Assembly: GCF_016702655.1 (NCBI RefSeq)
Contig: NZ_JADJDO010000027.1
Coordinates: forward strand, 1 to 64,000
Origin: Ideonella sp.
Lineage (GTDB): Bacteria; Pseudomonadota; Gammaproteobacteria; Burkholderiales; Burkholderiaceae_C
Length of the DNA: 64,000 nt
Direction of reading: 5' to 3'
This document shows positions 1 to 8,385 of this stretch, piece by piece. The first letter of the stretch is position 1, and each line of letters opens with the position of its first letter. The position numbers were made by a program, and so were the translations under genes. Below the pieces are notes generated by a model, which made no database searches, had not been told where the DNA came from, and worked only from the letters and a program-made list of their open reading frames with translations.

Positions 1-448
1 CGCCACCGGCAGCCACATCGGCACGGTGAGCAGGGTCGAGACCTCTCCCGACGAGAAGCCGTCGATCGCCGCCAATGCAGTGCGCCAGGCGATGAGCATG
101 GCGGCGATGGTCAGCAGCGCGTGCGCCGCAGGTCGAGCACCGCCCGGCCGCGACCGCTCATCCAGCCGGTCAGGCGTCGACCTTGACGTTGTGGTCGTAC
201 AGCCCGCACAGCGGCAGGAAGGCGGCCGCACCCACGGCGGCGCCCATCTGCATCAGCTCGACATCGCCCTGCACCGGGGCGGAGAAGAGCTTGCGGCCGA
301 CGATGGAAACGATCGACATCGCGATCAGTGCGCAGAAGGTCAGCCCACCCAGCATCGTGAACCCTGTCGCCACACGGTCGAGCAGCCGCCCGACCCCCTG
401 TCGGGGCACCACCTCGGTGGCGCCCCCACGTTCAATGACTTCAGCCAT
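1..448 (-). CDS. TRAP transporter small permease DctQ (partial, frameshifted)
   Basis: Small membrane subunit of a tripartite ATP-independent periplasmic (TRAP) transporter, which links the large permease to solute uptake. The N-terminal 90 residues (start at 448) show a hydrophobic segment FCALIAMSIVSIVGRKLF, typical of DctQ helix 1, and a second helix around AAFLPLCGLYDHNVKVD. The frame stops near 170, but DctQ-like sequence continues in other frames (LTGWMSGRGRAVLDLRRT, then IDGFSSGEVSTLLTVPMWLP) up to the window edge. At least two single-base indels are therefore likely. It lies 31 bp downstream of dctP. The large permease dctM is expected just beyond position 1. Confidence 0.75.
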
Positions 449-479
449 GGTGTGAATCTCCGGGGTGCTGGGAGTCGGA

Positions 480-1524
480 TCACTTCATGTACTTCGCACC
501 GATGGCGCGCACCTCCCTGACCAGCATCGCGCCGTCCAACCCCTTGGGCGCCACCTCCTTGGCCCACTCGACTTCGACAGTGGCCGAAGCCTTGCGCATC
601 GCCTCGTAGTCCTCGGGCTTGACGGTGAGCGTCTTGTTGCCAGCTTCGTTGGCGATCCTGCGGCCGTCGACGATGGCCTTGTCCCAGGCCGTGCCGGCAA
701 GCTCGACGAGGGAGGCACCGCTGGCCTTGTCGAGCACGGCCTTCAGGTCCGGCGGCAGGCCGTCGTACTTCGCCTTGTTCATCAGCATCACGAGCGGGTT
801 CTGAGTGAACGCCACCTGGTTGGCCGGGCCTCTCCATGTGGTGACCGGGTCACCTCCTGCAGCTTGACCGCGGGCACGAGTTCCCAGGTTGCCATCGCGC
901 CGTCGACGACGCCCTTGGCGACCGCCTCGGTGATCTGGGCCGGCGGCATGTTGACCGGCGCACCGCCGAGCGCGGTCAGCAGCTTTTGGCGGCGCTGCGC
1001 GACGGGCTGCGCAGCTTGACGCCCTTGAAGCCGTCGACGTTGAGGATCGGCTTGGCGGCCGTGCTCATGATGAGCCCGCTGCCGGTGAACATGGCCAGCA
1101 GCTTGAAGTCGGCGTAGTCCTTCATCGCGAATTTCTGGCTGTAGTCCCACATCGCCTTGCTGCCGGCCAGGCCGCCCGACGGCAGCGTGAAGGGCTGCTC
1201 GAGCGCCTCGGTGTACGGGAAGCGGCCCGACGAATAGCTGGGCGAGGTCATCACGATGTCGGCGACGGCGTTCTTGACCTGGTCGGCCAGCTGCGGCGGC
1301 GTGCCGCCGAGCTGCATCGCGGGATAGATCTGGCACTTGAGCTTGCCGGCGGACTCCTTGACGAGCTTGTCGCACCAGGGTTCGAGCACGCCCTTCTGGT
1401 AGTTGGAATTGGGCGGCAGGAAGTGCGACACCTTGAGCGTCACCTCCTGCGCGAACAGGGCCGATGAGGCCAGGGCCAGAGGGGCGCAGACGAGGCGGAC
1501 GACGCGGGTGCGGGATGCGTTCAT
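480..1524 (-). CDS. TRAP transporter substrate-binding protein DctP (frameshifted)
   Basis: Periplasmic solute receptor of the TRAP system shared with the downstream dctQ. The start at 1524 is chosen because it has GGAG spaced 8-11 bases upstream and begins a clean signal peptide ending near ALASSALFAQ. The mature part starts EVTLKVSHFLPPNS. The N-terminal part is read from 1524 to about 1010, the middle (GGAPVNMPPAQITEAVAKGV) is in a second frame, and the C-terminal part (815 to 480, ending GAKYMK) is in a third. That gives indels near 1010 and 830. The substrate is not evident. DctP families bind small carboxylates, and the divergent HpaR-like regulator hints at an aromatic or related acid, which is inference only. 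Confidence 0.8.
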
Positions 1525-1564
1525 GAGGTTTGTCTCCATCAGTGGATCGGGGCGGGCGAACGGC

Positions 1565-1580
1565 TTGTCGCTTGCGACAA
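1565..1580. promoter_or_regulatory. Perfect inverted repeat, candidate operator
   Basis: TTGTCGC-TT-GCGACAA, 7-bp arms with a 2-base centre, lies 41 bp upstream of dctP in the space between dctP and the divergent MarR-type gene. Position and symmetry suit a dimeric regulator site controlling the TRAP operon; binding by the MarR protein is inference. Confidence 0.4.
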
Positions 1581-1669
1581 CCTATTCGCTAACATATGCG
1601 TGATGATTTTGCTAAGATGTGAGTATGTCAAGCGGTTTCGGACTCCGGACTTACCCTAGGTTTTCGGCG

Positions 1670-1822
1670 TGCGCCCGGCCGCTCGTGATGCGGCCGCTCG
1701 CGCCGCCCGGTGTCGAGCGCGACATCTGCCTCTACACCTCGCCGTCGCGGCTGCTCCCCGACGCCGCCGCGGCGGTGCTGCCGCGGCTGGTGGAACTGCT
1801 GCGCGCCGGAGGTTCACTATGA
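1670..1822 (+). pseudogene. Possible LysR-type regulator C-terminal remnant
   Basis: A short reading frame ending at 1822 carries a peptide with the pattern MRPLAPPGVERDICLYTS followed by a helix LPDAAAAVLPRLVELLRA. This resembles the last 50 residues of LysR-family proteins, where an inducer-domain strand (PL..P..VERxIxLY) precedes a final helix. No HTH domain or N-terminal half is present upstream, so it would be a remnant. The match is by eye only and the fragment could be chance. The rest of 1581-1885 shows no gene. Confidence 0.3.
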
Positions 1823-1885
1823 TGTGAGCCGAACCCGCGTCGTGCCCCGTGCGGCCCGGGCCGCGCTCCGCAAGAGGGACCCCGC

Positions 1886-2439
1886 ATGACTTCGACCGCA
1901 TCGCGCCACCGCAACCTGCCCCAGTTGATGCTGCAATCGCGCGAGGCGCTGATGGCGGAGTTCCGCCCGATCCTCCATACGCACGGCGTGACCGAGCAGC
2001 AGTGGCGCATCGTGCGCGCGTTGCTGATGCACGGGCCGCTCGAGCCGCGCCAGTTGTGCGAGCGGTGCCAGATCTCGAGCCCGAGCATCGTCGGCGTGCT
2101 GCAGCGCATGGAGGAGGCCGGCCTCGTCGAGCGCGAGCGCATGGCCGAGGACCAGCGCCGCGTCCTCGTCTCGGCCACCGCACGCAGCCGCCAGCTCGGC
2201 GGCGCATGATCCCGGCGATCGAGGAACGCTACGCCGCCATCGAGCAGCGGGTCGGCGTGCAGACGCTGCGCCAGGCCTACGACGTCCTCGACGCGCTGCT
2301 CGCGGCGCTCGGCCACACGCAGGCGGATGCCGCGGAGGCGCTGGCGGTGGAGGACGAGCCCGTTGCGGCAGCGCGCGCCGCGCCGACAGCCCGTGCCGCG
2401 CCACGCCGCGCGGCGCGCGGATCGCCGCGCAAGGCTTGA
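1886..2439 (+). CDS. MarR-family regulator, HpaR-like (frameshifted)
   Basis: Winged-helix repressor resembling HpaR, the regulator of homoprotocatechuate catabolism. Family-typical sequence includes NLPQLMLQSREALMAEFRP at the start, TEQQWRIVRALL in the dimer/wing region, and SSPSIVGVLQRMEEAGLVER in the recognition helix and wing. The ATG at 1886 follows AAGAGGGAC. The frame breaks near 2200; the expected dimerisation helix (IPAIEERYAAIEQRVG) continues in the next frame to a stop at 2439, so one base is probably missing. It is divergent from the TRAP genes, which makes them its likely target. The Ala/Arg-rich C-terminal tail is longer than in HpaR. Confidence 0.8.
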
Positions 2440-2494
2440 AGGGGCGTCGCGCCGCACCGATCGCGCGCGGCCGGCGCGCCTCGGCCTGCGGGGG

Positions 2495-2785
2495 TCAGAG
2501 GTCGAGCGTGTAGACCACGGCTGCCGTGCGCTCGGCGGCGCTGTGGCCCTCGAGCGCGCGGTCCCACTCGGGGGCATCGGCGCCGGCTGCGGGCTCGAGG
2601 TGGCGCGTCATCAGGGCCACTTCTTCGGCGCCGGCGTCGAACTCGCCCGCCGCTTCACGCGCCGCGGTGAACAGGCGCGCGACGGTGCTGCCGCCGGCGT
2701 CGATCAGCACCAGGTAGCGCGCTGCCGCGCGGTGCTCGGTGTTCAGGTGGCCGCCGCGGGCCTCGATGCCAAAGCCTTGGTTCAT
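2495..2785 (-). CDS. Hypothetical protein, 96 aa
   Basis: A short acidic protein starting MNQGFGIEARGGHLNTEHRA and ending VVYTLDL. The region YLVLIDAGGSTVARLF followed by helical, acidic sequence looks like a real folded protein, and codon use matches the neighbours. There is no signal peptide or membrane segment. The ATG at 2785 is chosen because longer versions of the frame run into selO. It lies 53 bp downstream of the selO stop on the same strand and may be cotranscribed. I do not recognise a family. Confidence 0.6.
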   Translation of the reverse strand: MNQGFGIEARGGHLNTEHRAAARYLVLIDAGGSTVARLFTAAREAAGEFDAGAEEVALMTRHLEPAAGADAPEWDRALEGHSAAERTAAVVYTLDL

Positions 2786-2838
2786 GAATTCATCATGCCA
2801 TGCCGCCCGGCAATGCGTCGGGTGCGCTGGCAATGGCC

Positions 2839-4322
2839 TCAGGTGCCGCAGAAGGTCCGATAGCAGGCCGTCACGTCGGCCGGCGCCGGCTCGGCATAGG
2901 GCGCAAGTTCGGGCGCTTCGTCGAAGGGCCGGCGCAGCGCGGCGAGCAGGCGTTCGAACGGCTTGAGATCGTCTGCGTCCGACGCCGCGGCGAGGGCCTC
3001 CTCGACGCGGTGGTTGCGCGGGATGATCCACGGGCTCGCGAGGCGCATGCGTGTCGCGCGTTCTGCCGAATCACCGTCCGGCGAGCGTGAGCGCCAGCGC
3101 GCGAACCAGGCATCGAGTGCCGCCGGCTCGGCAAAAGCGCGCGCAGCTTCGATTCGTCGCCCGCGGCCGCGTCGGCAAGCCGGCGCCAGGCGAGCGTGAA
3201 GTCGACGCCTTGCGCGTGCAGCAGCGCGAGCCAGTCGTCGGCGAGCGCGTCTGCCTCTGCCGCTTCGCTCGCCGCCAGGCCGAGCTTGGCGCGCTGGCCC
3301 GCGCGCAGCGCCGCGGCGTACCAGCCCGGAAAGGCGTCGATCACCTCCATCGCCTGTTCGGCCGCGCGCTGCATGGCCGCCTCGTCTTCCACGCTGCCGG
3401 CCAGCAGCGGCAGCAGCGCTTCGGCCAGACGGGCCAGGTTCCAGCGCGCGATGCGCGGCTGGTTGGCGTAGGCGTAGCGCCCGCCGTGATCGATGGTGCT
3501 GAAGACGGCTGCCGGGTCGTAGGCCTCCATGAAGGCGCAGGGCCCGTAGTCGATCGTCTCGCCGGAGAGCGCCATGTTGTCGGTGTTCATCACGCCGTGG
3601 ATGAATCCGACGTTCATCCACTGCGAGACGAGCGCCGCCTGGCGCTGCGCGACGGCGCGCAGCAGTCCGACGTAGCAGTCGGGCACGCCGACGAGGGCCG
3701 GATCGTGGCGCGCGATCGCGTAGTCGGCGATCTGGCGCAGGCGGTCGAATTCCTGGCGCGCGGCGAAGTACTCGAAGCTGCCCACGCGCAGATGGCTGGC
3801 CGCGACGCGCGTCAGCACCGCGCCGGGCAGCGTCTGCTCGCGATAGACCGGCTCGCCGGTCGCGGCCACGGCGAGCGCGCGTGGTCGGGATGCCGAGCGC
3901 GTGCATCGCCTCGCCGATCAGCACCTCGCAGCATCGGGCCGACCGCGGCCTTTGCCGTCGCCGCCGCGCGAGAACGGCGTGCGCCCGGAGCCCTTGAACG
4001 CGATGTCGCGCCGGCGCCCTGCGCGGTCGATCACCTCGCCGATCAGGAGCGCACGGCCGTCGCCGAGCTGCGGCGCGAAGCCGCCGAACTGGTGGCCCGC
4101 GTAGGCCTGCGCGATCGGCCCGGCGCCGTCGGGCAGCGCGTTGCCCGCGAACAGGGCCGCGCCTTCGGCGCCGCGCAGCGCGGCGGCGTCGAGCTTGAGC
4201 TCGTGCGCGAGCGCGTCGTTGAAGAACAGCAGGCGCGGCGCCGGCACGGCCGCCGGCTGCCAAGGCACACACAGGCCAGGCAGCTCGCGGGCAAAGGAGT
4301 TGTCGAAGGCGAAGTGGGGCAT
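2839..4322 (-). CDS. selO: SelO/YdiU protein adenylyltransferase (frameshifted)
   Basis: SelO is a pseudokinase-fold enzyme that transfers AMP from ATP to protein hydroxyls. The N-terminal part (from 4322) has the family signature AQAYAGHQFGGFAPQLGDGR and RDIAFKGSGRTPFSRGGDG. The central part (3869 onwards) has MNVGFIHGVMNTDNMALSGE, the nucleotide/metal-binding stretch, then TIDYGPCAFME. The C-terminal part reads in another frame (MRLASPWIIPRNHRVEEAL) and ends VTACYRTFCGT, keeping the conserved C-terminal cysteine motif. Frame changes near 3900 and 3150 imply at least two indels. About 490 residues in total, normal for the family. Confidence 0.85.
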
Positions 4323-4388
4323 GCGCAGGGCGGCTCGGTCGAGGCCCCAGTGTGCCGGGAAAGCTTCAACCCTGCCCGGCAGCGAGTT

Positions 4389-4744
4389 TCAACGGCGCCC
4401 AGACGGCACTGGCAGCCGCGCCCAAGCCTGCTCGCCGACGACCCCCATCTCGAGCGGCAGCTTGATGTAGACCATGCGCAGCTTCTCGCCGGCAAGGTGG
4501 TCGAGCAGCTTGCGCGCCTCGTCGTCGGTGAGCGCGAAGCCGACCTCGACCGACAGGTCGCCCGCGAGCTCGAAGAAGTGCTCCTCGTGCAACTTGCCGT
4601 GCCGCCCATAGCCGGCGATCGCGCGAAACGCCGAGCCGCCGTGGATGCCGAGCTTCTTCGCCGTCCGAGCAGCCACTCGCAGGCCAGGATGCCGTGGTGG
4701 CGGCGGCTTTCCTGCACGTAGAACTTCAGGTAGACGCCTTGCAT
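4389..4744 (-). CDS. DUF190 family protein (frameshifted)
   Basis: Small cytosolic protein of the DUF190 family, which commonly neighbours crcB fluoride channels. It begins MQGVYLKFYVQESRRHHG and, after a frame change near 4660, continues KKLGIHGGSAFRAIAGYGR and HFFELAGDLSVEVGFALTDD to the end at 4389. The sequence GIHGGSAFRAIAGYG is the family hallmark. It lies 48 bp downstream of crcB on the same strand, so the two probably form one fluoride-responsive transcript. The biochemical role of DUF190 proteins is not established. Confidence 0.75.
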
Positions 4745-4792
4745 CGGGGTGGCCTCCTTGCTGACTGTCGTTGCGATGCGGCACGCTCGGCG

Positions 4793-5183
4793 TCACGCCC
4801 TGCCGAAGAGCGCGTTCGCGAGCAGGATGCCCAAAGCGGTGAGCACGAGCGAGCCGGCGAGGTGAACGCCCGCCGCGCCGGCCGCCCACGCGTACTGCTG
4901 GCGCCCGATCAAGGTGACGACCTCGGCCGAGAAGGTCGAGAACGTCGTCAGCCCGCCGAGAAACCCGGTGATGATCAGCAGCCGCCACTCCGGCGGCAGC
5001 GCGGTGTGGTGCGTGAAGAACGCGCTCGCGACGCCGACCAGCAGGCCGCCGATCAGGTTGGCGGCGACCGTCCCGGAGCGGAATCGTCGGAAACACCGGG
5101 TTCAGCAGCGCACCCAGCCACCAGCGCAGCAGCGCGCCGCAGCCTGCGCCGCCGAACACCGCCAACATCGCAAAGCCGCTCAT
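4793..5183 (-). CDS. crcB: Fluoride ion channel CrcB/FluC (frameshifted)
   Basis: CrcB/FluC is a dimeric inner-membrane channel that lets fluoride leave the cytoplasm. The start at 5183 gives MSGFAMLAVFGGAGCGALLRWW, the first membrane helix with the conserved GGxxGxxxR pattern. A frameshift near 5075 hides the rest. The other frame, read from the DNA, gives helices 2 to 4, including ITGFLGGLTTFSTFS (the conserved TTFSTF fluoride-path motif) and an end at LLANALFGRA. Four helices and about 130 residues match the family. A candidate fluoride riboswitch lies about 100 bases upstream. Confidence 0.85.
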
Positions 5184-5283
5184 GGTGCTCCTTCAGCGTC
5201 GGGAGGGGCCGAAAGGGGCTGGTGCGGCGAGATGCGCAAGTGCGCCAGCGAGAGCCTGCACCGGCCCTGTCCGGGACCTGCTG

Positions 5284-5329
5284 GGCATCATCGGCCCCGC
5301 AGGGCAGTTGCGGGGGGCATGCCGTCTCC
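5284..5329 (-). promoter_or_regulatory. Candidate fluoride (crcB-motif) riboswitch
   Basis: On the minus strand, 100 bases before crcB, the RNA reads GGAGACGGCAT, then CCCCCC, AACTGCCC, TGCG, and GGGCCGATGATGCC. GGCAT pairs with ATGCC (P1) and GCCC pairs with GGGC around TGCG (P3). The order GGxGA...GG, C-rich strand, AACTGCC, GGCxGATG matches the crcB-motif consensus with small deviations (GAC for GAU, CCGATG for CUGAUG). Together with the adjacent crcB and DUF190 genes this supports a fluoride sensor controlling them. Confidence 0.6.
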
Positions 5330-5893
5330 GTGCGTCGCGGCGAGTATATCGAGCGATGCGTGTGCCAACGTTCTGCAATGGCCGTGAGCACCAACGACGG
5401 CGTCGGCAGGTTCCGCAACCGTTCAGGTGCGTCCCAGCGCCTCTTCCGTCGCATGGAGTGCCTGCGGGTGGGCTGCCAGCAACTGCCGCAGGCGCGGCAA
5501 GCGTGCACGGGCGGCGTCCAGGACCTCTGCCTGCACCTCCGATCGCTCGACCGTGCACGGCTTCCTCAGGCTGCGCGTTGCGTGTGCCTGCGGCCGGCGC
5601 TTCGCGCCTTGACCTTGACCTGCCTAGCTCACGCCGCAAAAACCGTAGCTCAGCCTGCGCGCCGCAAGCCAAGGAACCGTGAGCTCGCCATTTTTGGCTT
5701 TGTTCGGCGGCGGCGTTCTAACTTCGCGCGAAGAGCCGGCATCAAAGGGTCGTGCGACCGTTAACGCGCTTGGCCACCGGACCGACTTGGCAGTTTGTGG
5801 CTCGGCCGGCGCTGCGCGCCTTAACCGCTGCGCGAAGTTAGCCTTTGCCGCAAACCACGCAAACTCGCGCCTGCGGCGCGACCGCTTCGCTGC
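5330..5893. other. Intergenic region, repeat-rich, no gene seen
   Basis: This 560-bp stretch between the crcB leader and the 3' end of glmS has no open frame I can assign. Its right part (5700-5893) is made of inverted and direct pieces related to the two-hairpin repeat described at 5800-5843; ACCGACTTGGC occurs at 5781 and again at the glmS end. The left part shows nothing recognisable. Confidence 0.5.
5800..5843 (-). repeat. Two-hairpin palindromic repeat, copy 1
   Basis: On the minus strand this reads GGCTAACTTCGCGCAGCGGTTAAGGCGCGCAGCGCCGG in outline (quoted here as its parts TAACTTCGC-GCA-GCG-GTTA and GGCGC-GCA-GCGCC). The second hairpin is perfect and the first has lost three bases of one arm. 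Copies 2 and 3 are at 9649-9703 and 14519-14574. It sits about 60 bp beyond the glmS stop. Confidence 0.6.
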
Positions 5894-5929
5894 CGCCAAG
5901 TCGGTCACTCCACCGTGACCGACTTGGCG
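5894..5929 (-). terminator. Strong hairpin spanning the glmS stop
   Basis: Perfect 15-bp inverted repeat: arms 5894-5908 and 5915-5929 (CGCCAAGTCGGTCAC and its complement) around a 6-base loop. One arm encodes the last residues of GlmS (AKSVT) and the other is an inverted copy directly after the stop. There is no T-run, so intrinsic termination is uncertain; the hairpin could protect the 3' end. Confidence 0.45.
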
Positions 5930-7715
5930 AGGTTGCGTGGCTTGTCCACATCCGTCCCCCGCGCGCAGGCGGTGTGATACGCCAGCAACTGCAGCGGCAC
6001 GACGCAGGATCGGCGACAGCGCCGTAGTGCTCGGGCATGCGGATCACGTGCAGGCCGGGGCCGGGTTCGATGCGGTGTCGGCGTCGGCAAAGACGAACAG
6101 GGTTCGGCAGCGCGGGCGCGCACTTCCTGCAGGTTATCCTCAACTTTTCGAGCAGCGCGTCGTTGGGGGCGACGGTGACGACGGGCATCTCGGCGGTGAC
6201 GAGCGCGAGCGGCCCGTGCTTGAGCTCGCCCGCCGGGTAGGCTCCTCGGCGTGGATGTAGCCGATCTCCTTCGTCAAGGGCGCCTTCACGATCGGGTAAT
6301 GCGGCCCGCGGCCGAGGAAGAGCGCGTTCTCCTTGCGCGCGAAAATTTCCGACCAGCGATCACCTGCGGCTCGAGCGCAAGCTCCGCCTGCAGCGCCGAG
6401 GGGCAGGTGGCGCAGCGCCTTCAGGTGCGCGGCCTCCCTGCTCTTCGCTCAGGCGCCCGCGCACCTGCGCCAGGGCCAGGGCGAGCATGAAGAGCGCCGC
6501 GAGCTGGGTCGTGAACGCCTTCGCCGATGCGACGTCGATCTCGACCCCGCGCGCGTGATGTACGCAAGCTCGCACTCGCGCACCATCGCGCTCGTCGCGA
6601 CGTTGCAGACCGTCAGGCTGTGCGCCGCGCCCAACTCGCGCGCGCGTGAGCGCAGGGCCGAGAGCGTGTCGGCGGTCTCGCCGCTCTGGCTGATCGTAAC
6701 GACGAGCGTGCGCGGGTCGGGCACGCCAAATGTCGCGGTAGCGATATTCGCTCGCCGACCGAGGTCGGGATGCGCGCGATGCCTTCGAGCCAGACCTTGG
6801 CCGTCATGCCGGCGTACGAGCTCGTGCCGCAGGCGAGGATCAGCACCTTTCGATCTGTTCTTGAAGATGCAGTACGCGCCGTCGCCGAAAAGCTCTGGCG
6901 GATGCGCCGGCACGCCCTCGAGCGTCGGCGATCGCGCGCGGCTGCTCGAAGATCTCCTTTTGCATGTAGTGGCGTAGGGGCCGAGCTCGACCCGCGCCGC
7001 TGTGCACAGGCACCGTGCGCACTTCGCGCTGGACGGCCTTGAACGCCGACGCCCGCCTCGGCGCCGCGGTGGGTGATCCAGTGCTTGCCGAGCTGCAGGT
7101 CGACGACGTCGCCGCCGCTTCCAGGTAGACGATCTGGTCGGTCACGCCGGTGAGCGCCATCGCGTCGGAGGCCAGGTAGTTCGAGCCGTCGTTGCCGATG
7201 CCCAGCACCGCGGCGAGCCGGCGCGCGCGCCAACCACGCGCCGCGGTTCGTCGCGGCAGAAGACCGCGATCGCGTACGCGCCGCGCAGGAGTGCGTCGCC
7301 TGCTGCACGGCGGCCTGCAGGTCGCCGTCGTAGCAGTGGTCGACGAGGTGGGGGATGACTTCAGAGTCGGTCTGGCTCACGAAGCGGTAGCCGCGCACCT
7401 CGAGCATCGCGCGCAGTTCGTCATGGTTCTCGATGATGCCGTTGTGGACGAGCGCGATGCGCCCCGGGCGCCCGCGCGCCGTGCGTGGCCCAGCGCGTGT
7501 GCGCGATGCCGGTGGCGCCCTCGACCGCCTCGTCGCGCACCTGGGCCTCGAGCTCGGCCACGCGCGCCGGTGCGCGCGCGCGCGGCGCAACTCGCCGCCC
7601 TGGTGCACCGCGATGCCGCACGAGTCGTAGCCGCCCGGTACTCGAGCCGCTTCAGGCCCTCGACGAGGATGGGGACGATGTTGCGCGTGCTGACCGCGCC
7701 GACGATGCCGCACAT
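5905..7715 (-). CDS. glmS: Glutamine-fructose-6-phosphate aminotransferase GlmS (multiply frameshifted)
   Basis: GlmS makes glucosamine-6-phosphate from fructose-6-phosphate and glutamine, the first step of amino-sugar supply for peptidoglycan and LPS. The ATG at 7715 gives MCGIVGAVSTRNIVPILVEGL with the catalytic Cys2 of the class II amidotransferase domain. ALVHNGIIENHDELRAML follows in another frame. SIS-domain pieces VLILACGTSSYAGMTAKVWL and TLVVTISQSGETADTLSALR are visible in further frames, and the C-terminus VDKPRNLAKSVTVE ends at 5905. The reading frame changes at least eight times and the span is about 20 bases shorter than a 609-residue gene. For an essential gene this points to sequencing indels. 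It is divergent from an Lrp-type regulator. Confidence 0.9.
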
Positions 7716-7866
7716 GTGCCAGGCTCCTTGTTGCACGATGCCGCCGTTGAGTGGGCGGGCTGGTGGCCATCGTAGTGAACTCGATGTGACCAAGGAGTGC
7801 ATATGGCACGCTCTCATGAAATAATCACTCTTCAATGCATAGAAAAACTTTCATAAACACACTAAT

Positions 7867-8363
7867 GTGAAAGAAAGGAGTGCCGCTGACGAGCTCGACG
7901 CCACCGACCTGCGCCTGCTGTCGATGCTCCAGGACGACGCCTCGCTGACCAATCAGGCCCTGGCGGAGCGCGCGCCCATGTGTCGCCGGCTACCTGCCTT
8001 CGGCGCGTCGCGAGGCTCGTCGCGCGGCATCGTCGAGCGTCGCGTTGCGTTGTTGTCGCCAGAGAAGCTCGGCGCCGGGCTGACGGCGATCGTCGAGATC
8101 ACGCTCGACCGCCAGGGGCGCCGAGCACCTCGCAGCGTTCGAGGCCCGGGCCGCCGCCGACGCCGCGGTGCGGCAGTGCTACCCGCGTCGCGCCGGGGCC
8201 TGACTTCGTGCTCGTCGTGCAGGCGCAGGGCATGCCGGCCTACCACGCGCTCGTGCAGCGCTTGTTCACGCAGGACGGCAACGTGCGCAACGTGAAGACG
8301 TTCTTCAGCGTGCGGCGCGCCAAGTTCGAGACTCGTATCGAGCTGCCGGTACCGCAGCGATAG
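7867..8363 (+). CDS. Lrp/AsnC-family transcriptional regulator (frameshifted)
   Basis: DNA-binding regulator of the Lrp/AsnC (feast/famine) family. The N-terminal part contains ELDATDLRLLSMLQDDASLTNQALAERA, the typical first helices of the HTH domain. The C-terminal part, in other frames, gives GLTAIVEITLD (first strand of the RAM domain) and QGMPAYHALVQRLFT, then TFFSVRRAKFETRIELP at the end. Two or three indels are needed near 7990 and 8150-8220. The start is uncertain: GTG at 7867 is the longest choice. Such genes often regulate an adjacent amino-acid gene, but the divergent neighbour here is glmS. Confidence 0.75.
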
Positions 8364-8385
8364 CGCCGCACGTGCGCTGCGGCCT

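Noticed and set aside
5330..5760. Open frames between crcB and glmS
   Set aside because: All are short, Arg/Pro/Ala-rich and overlap repeats; none has a plausible start with a ribosome site or a family-like pattern.
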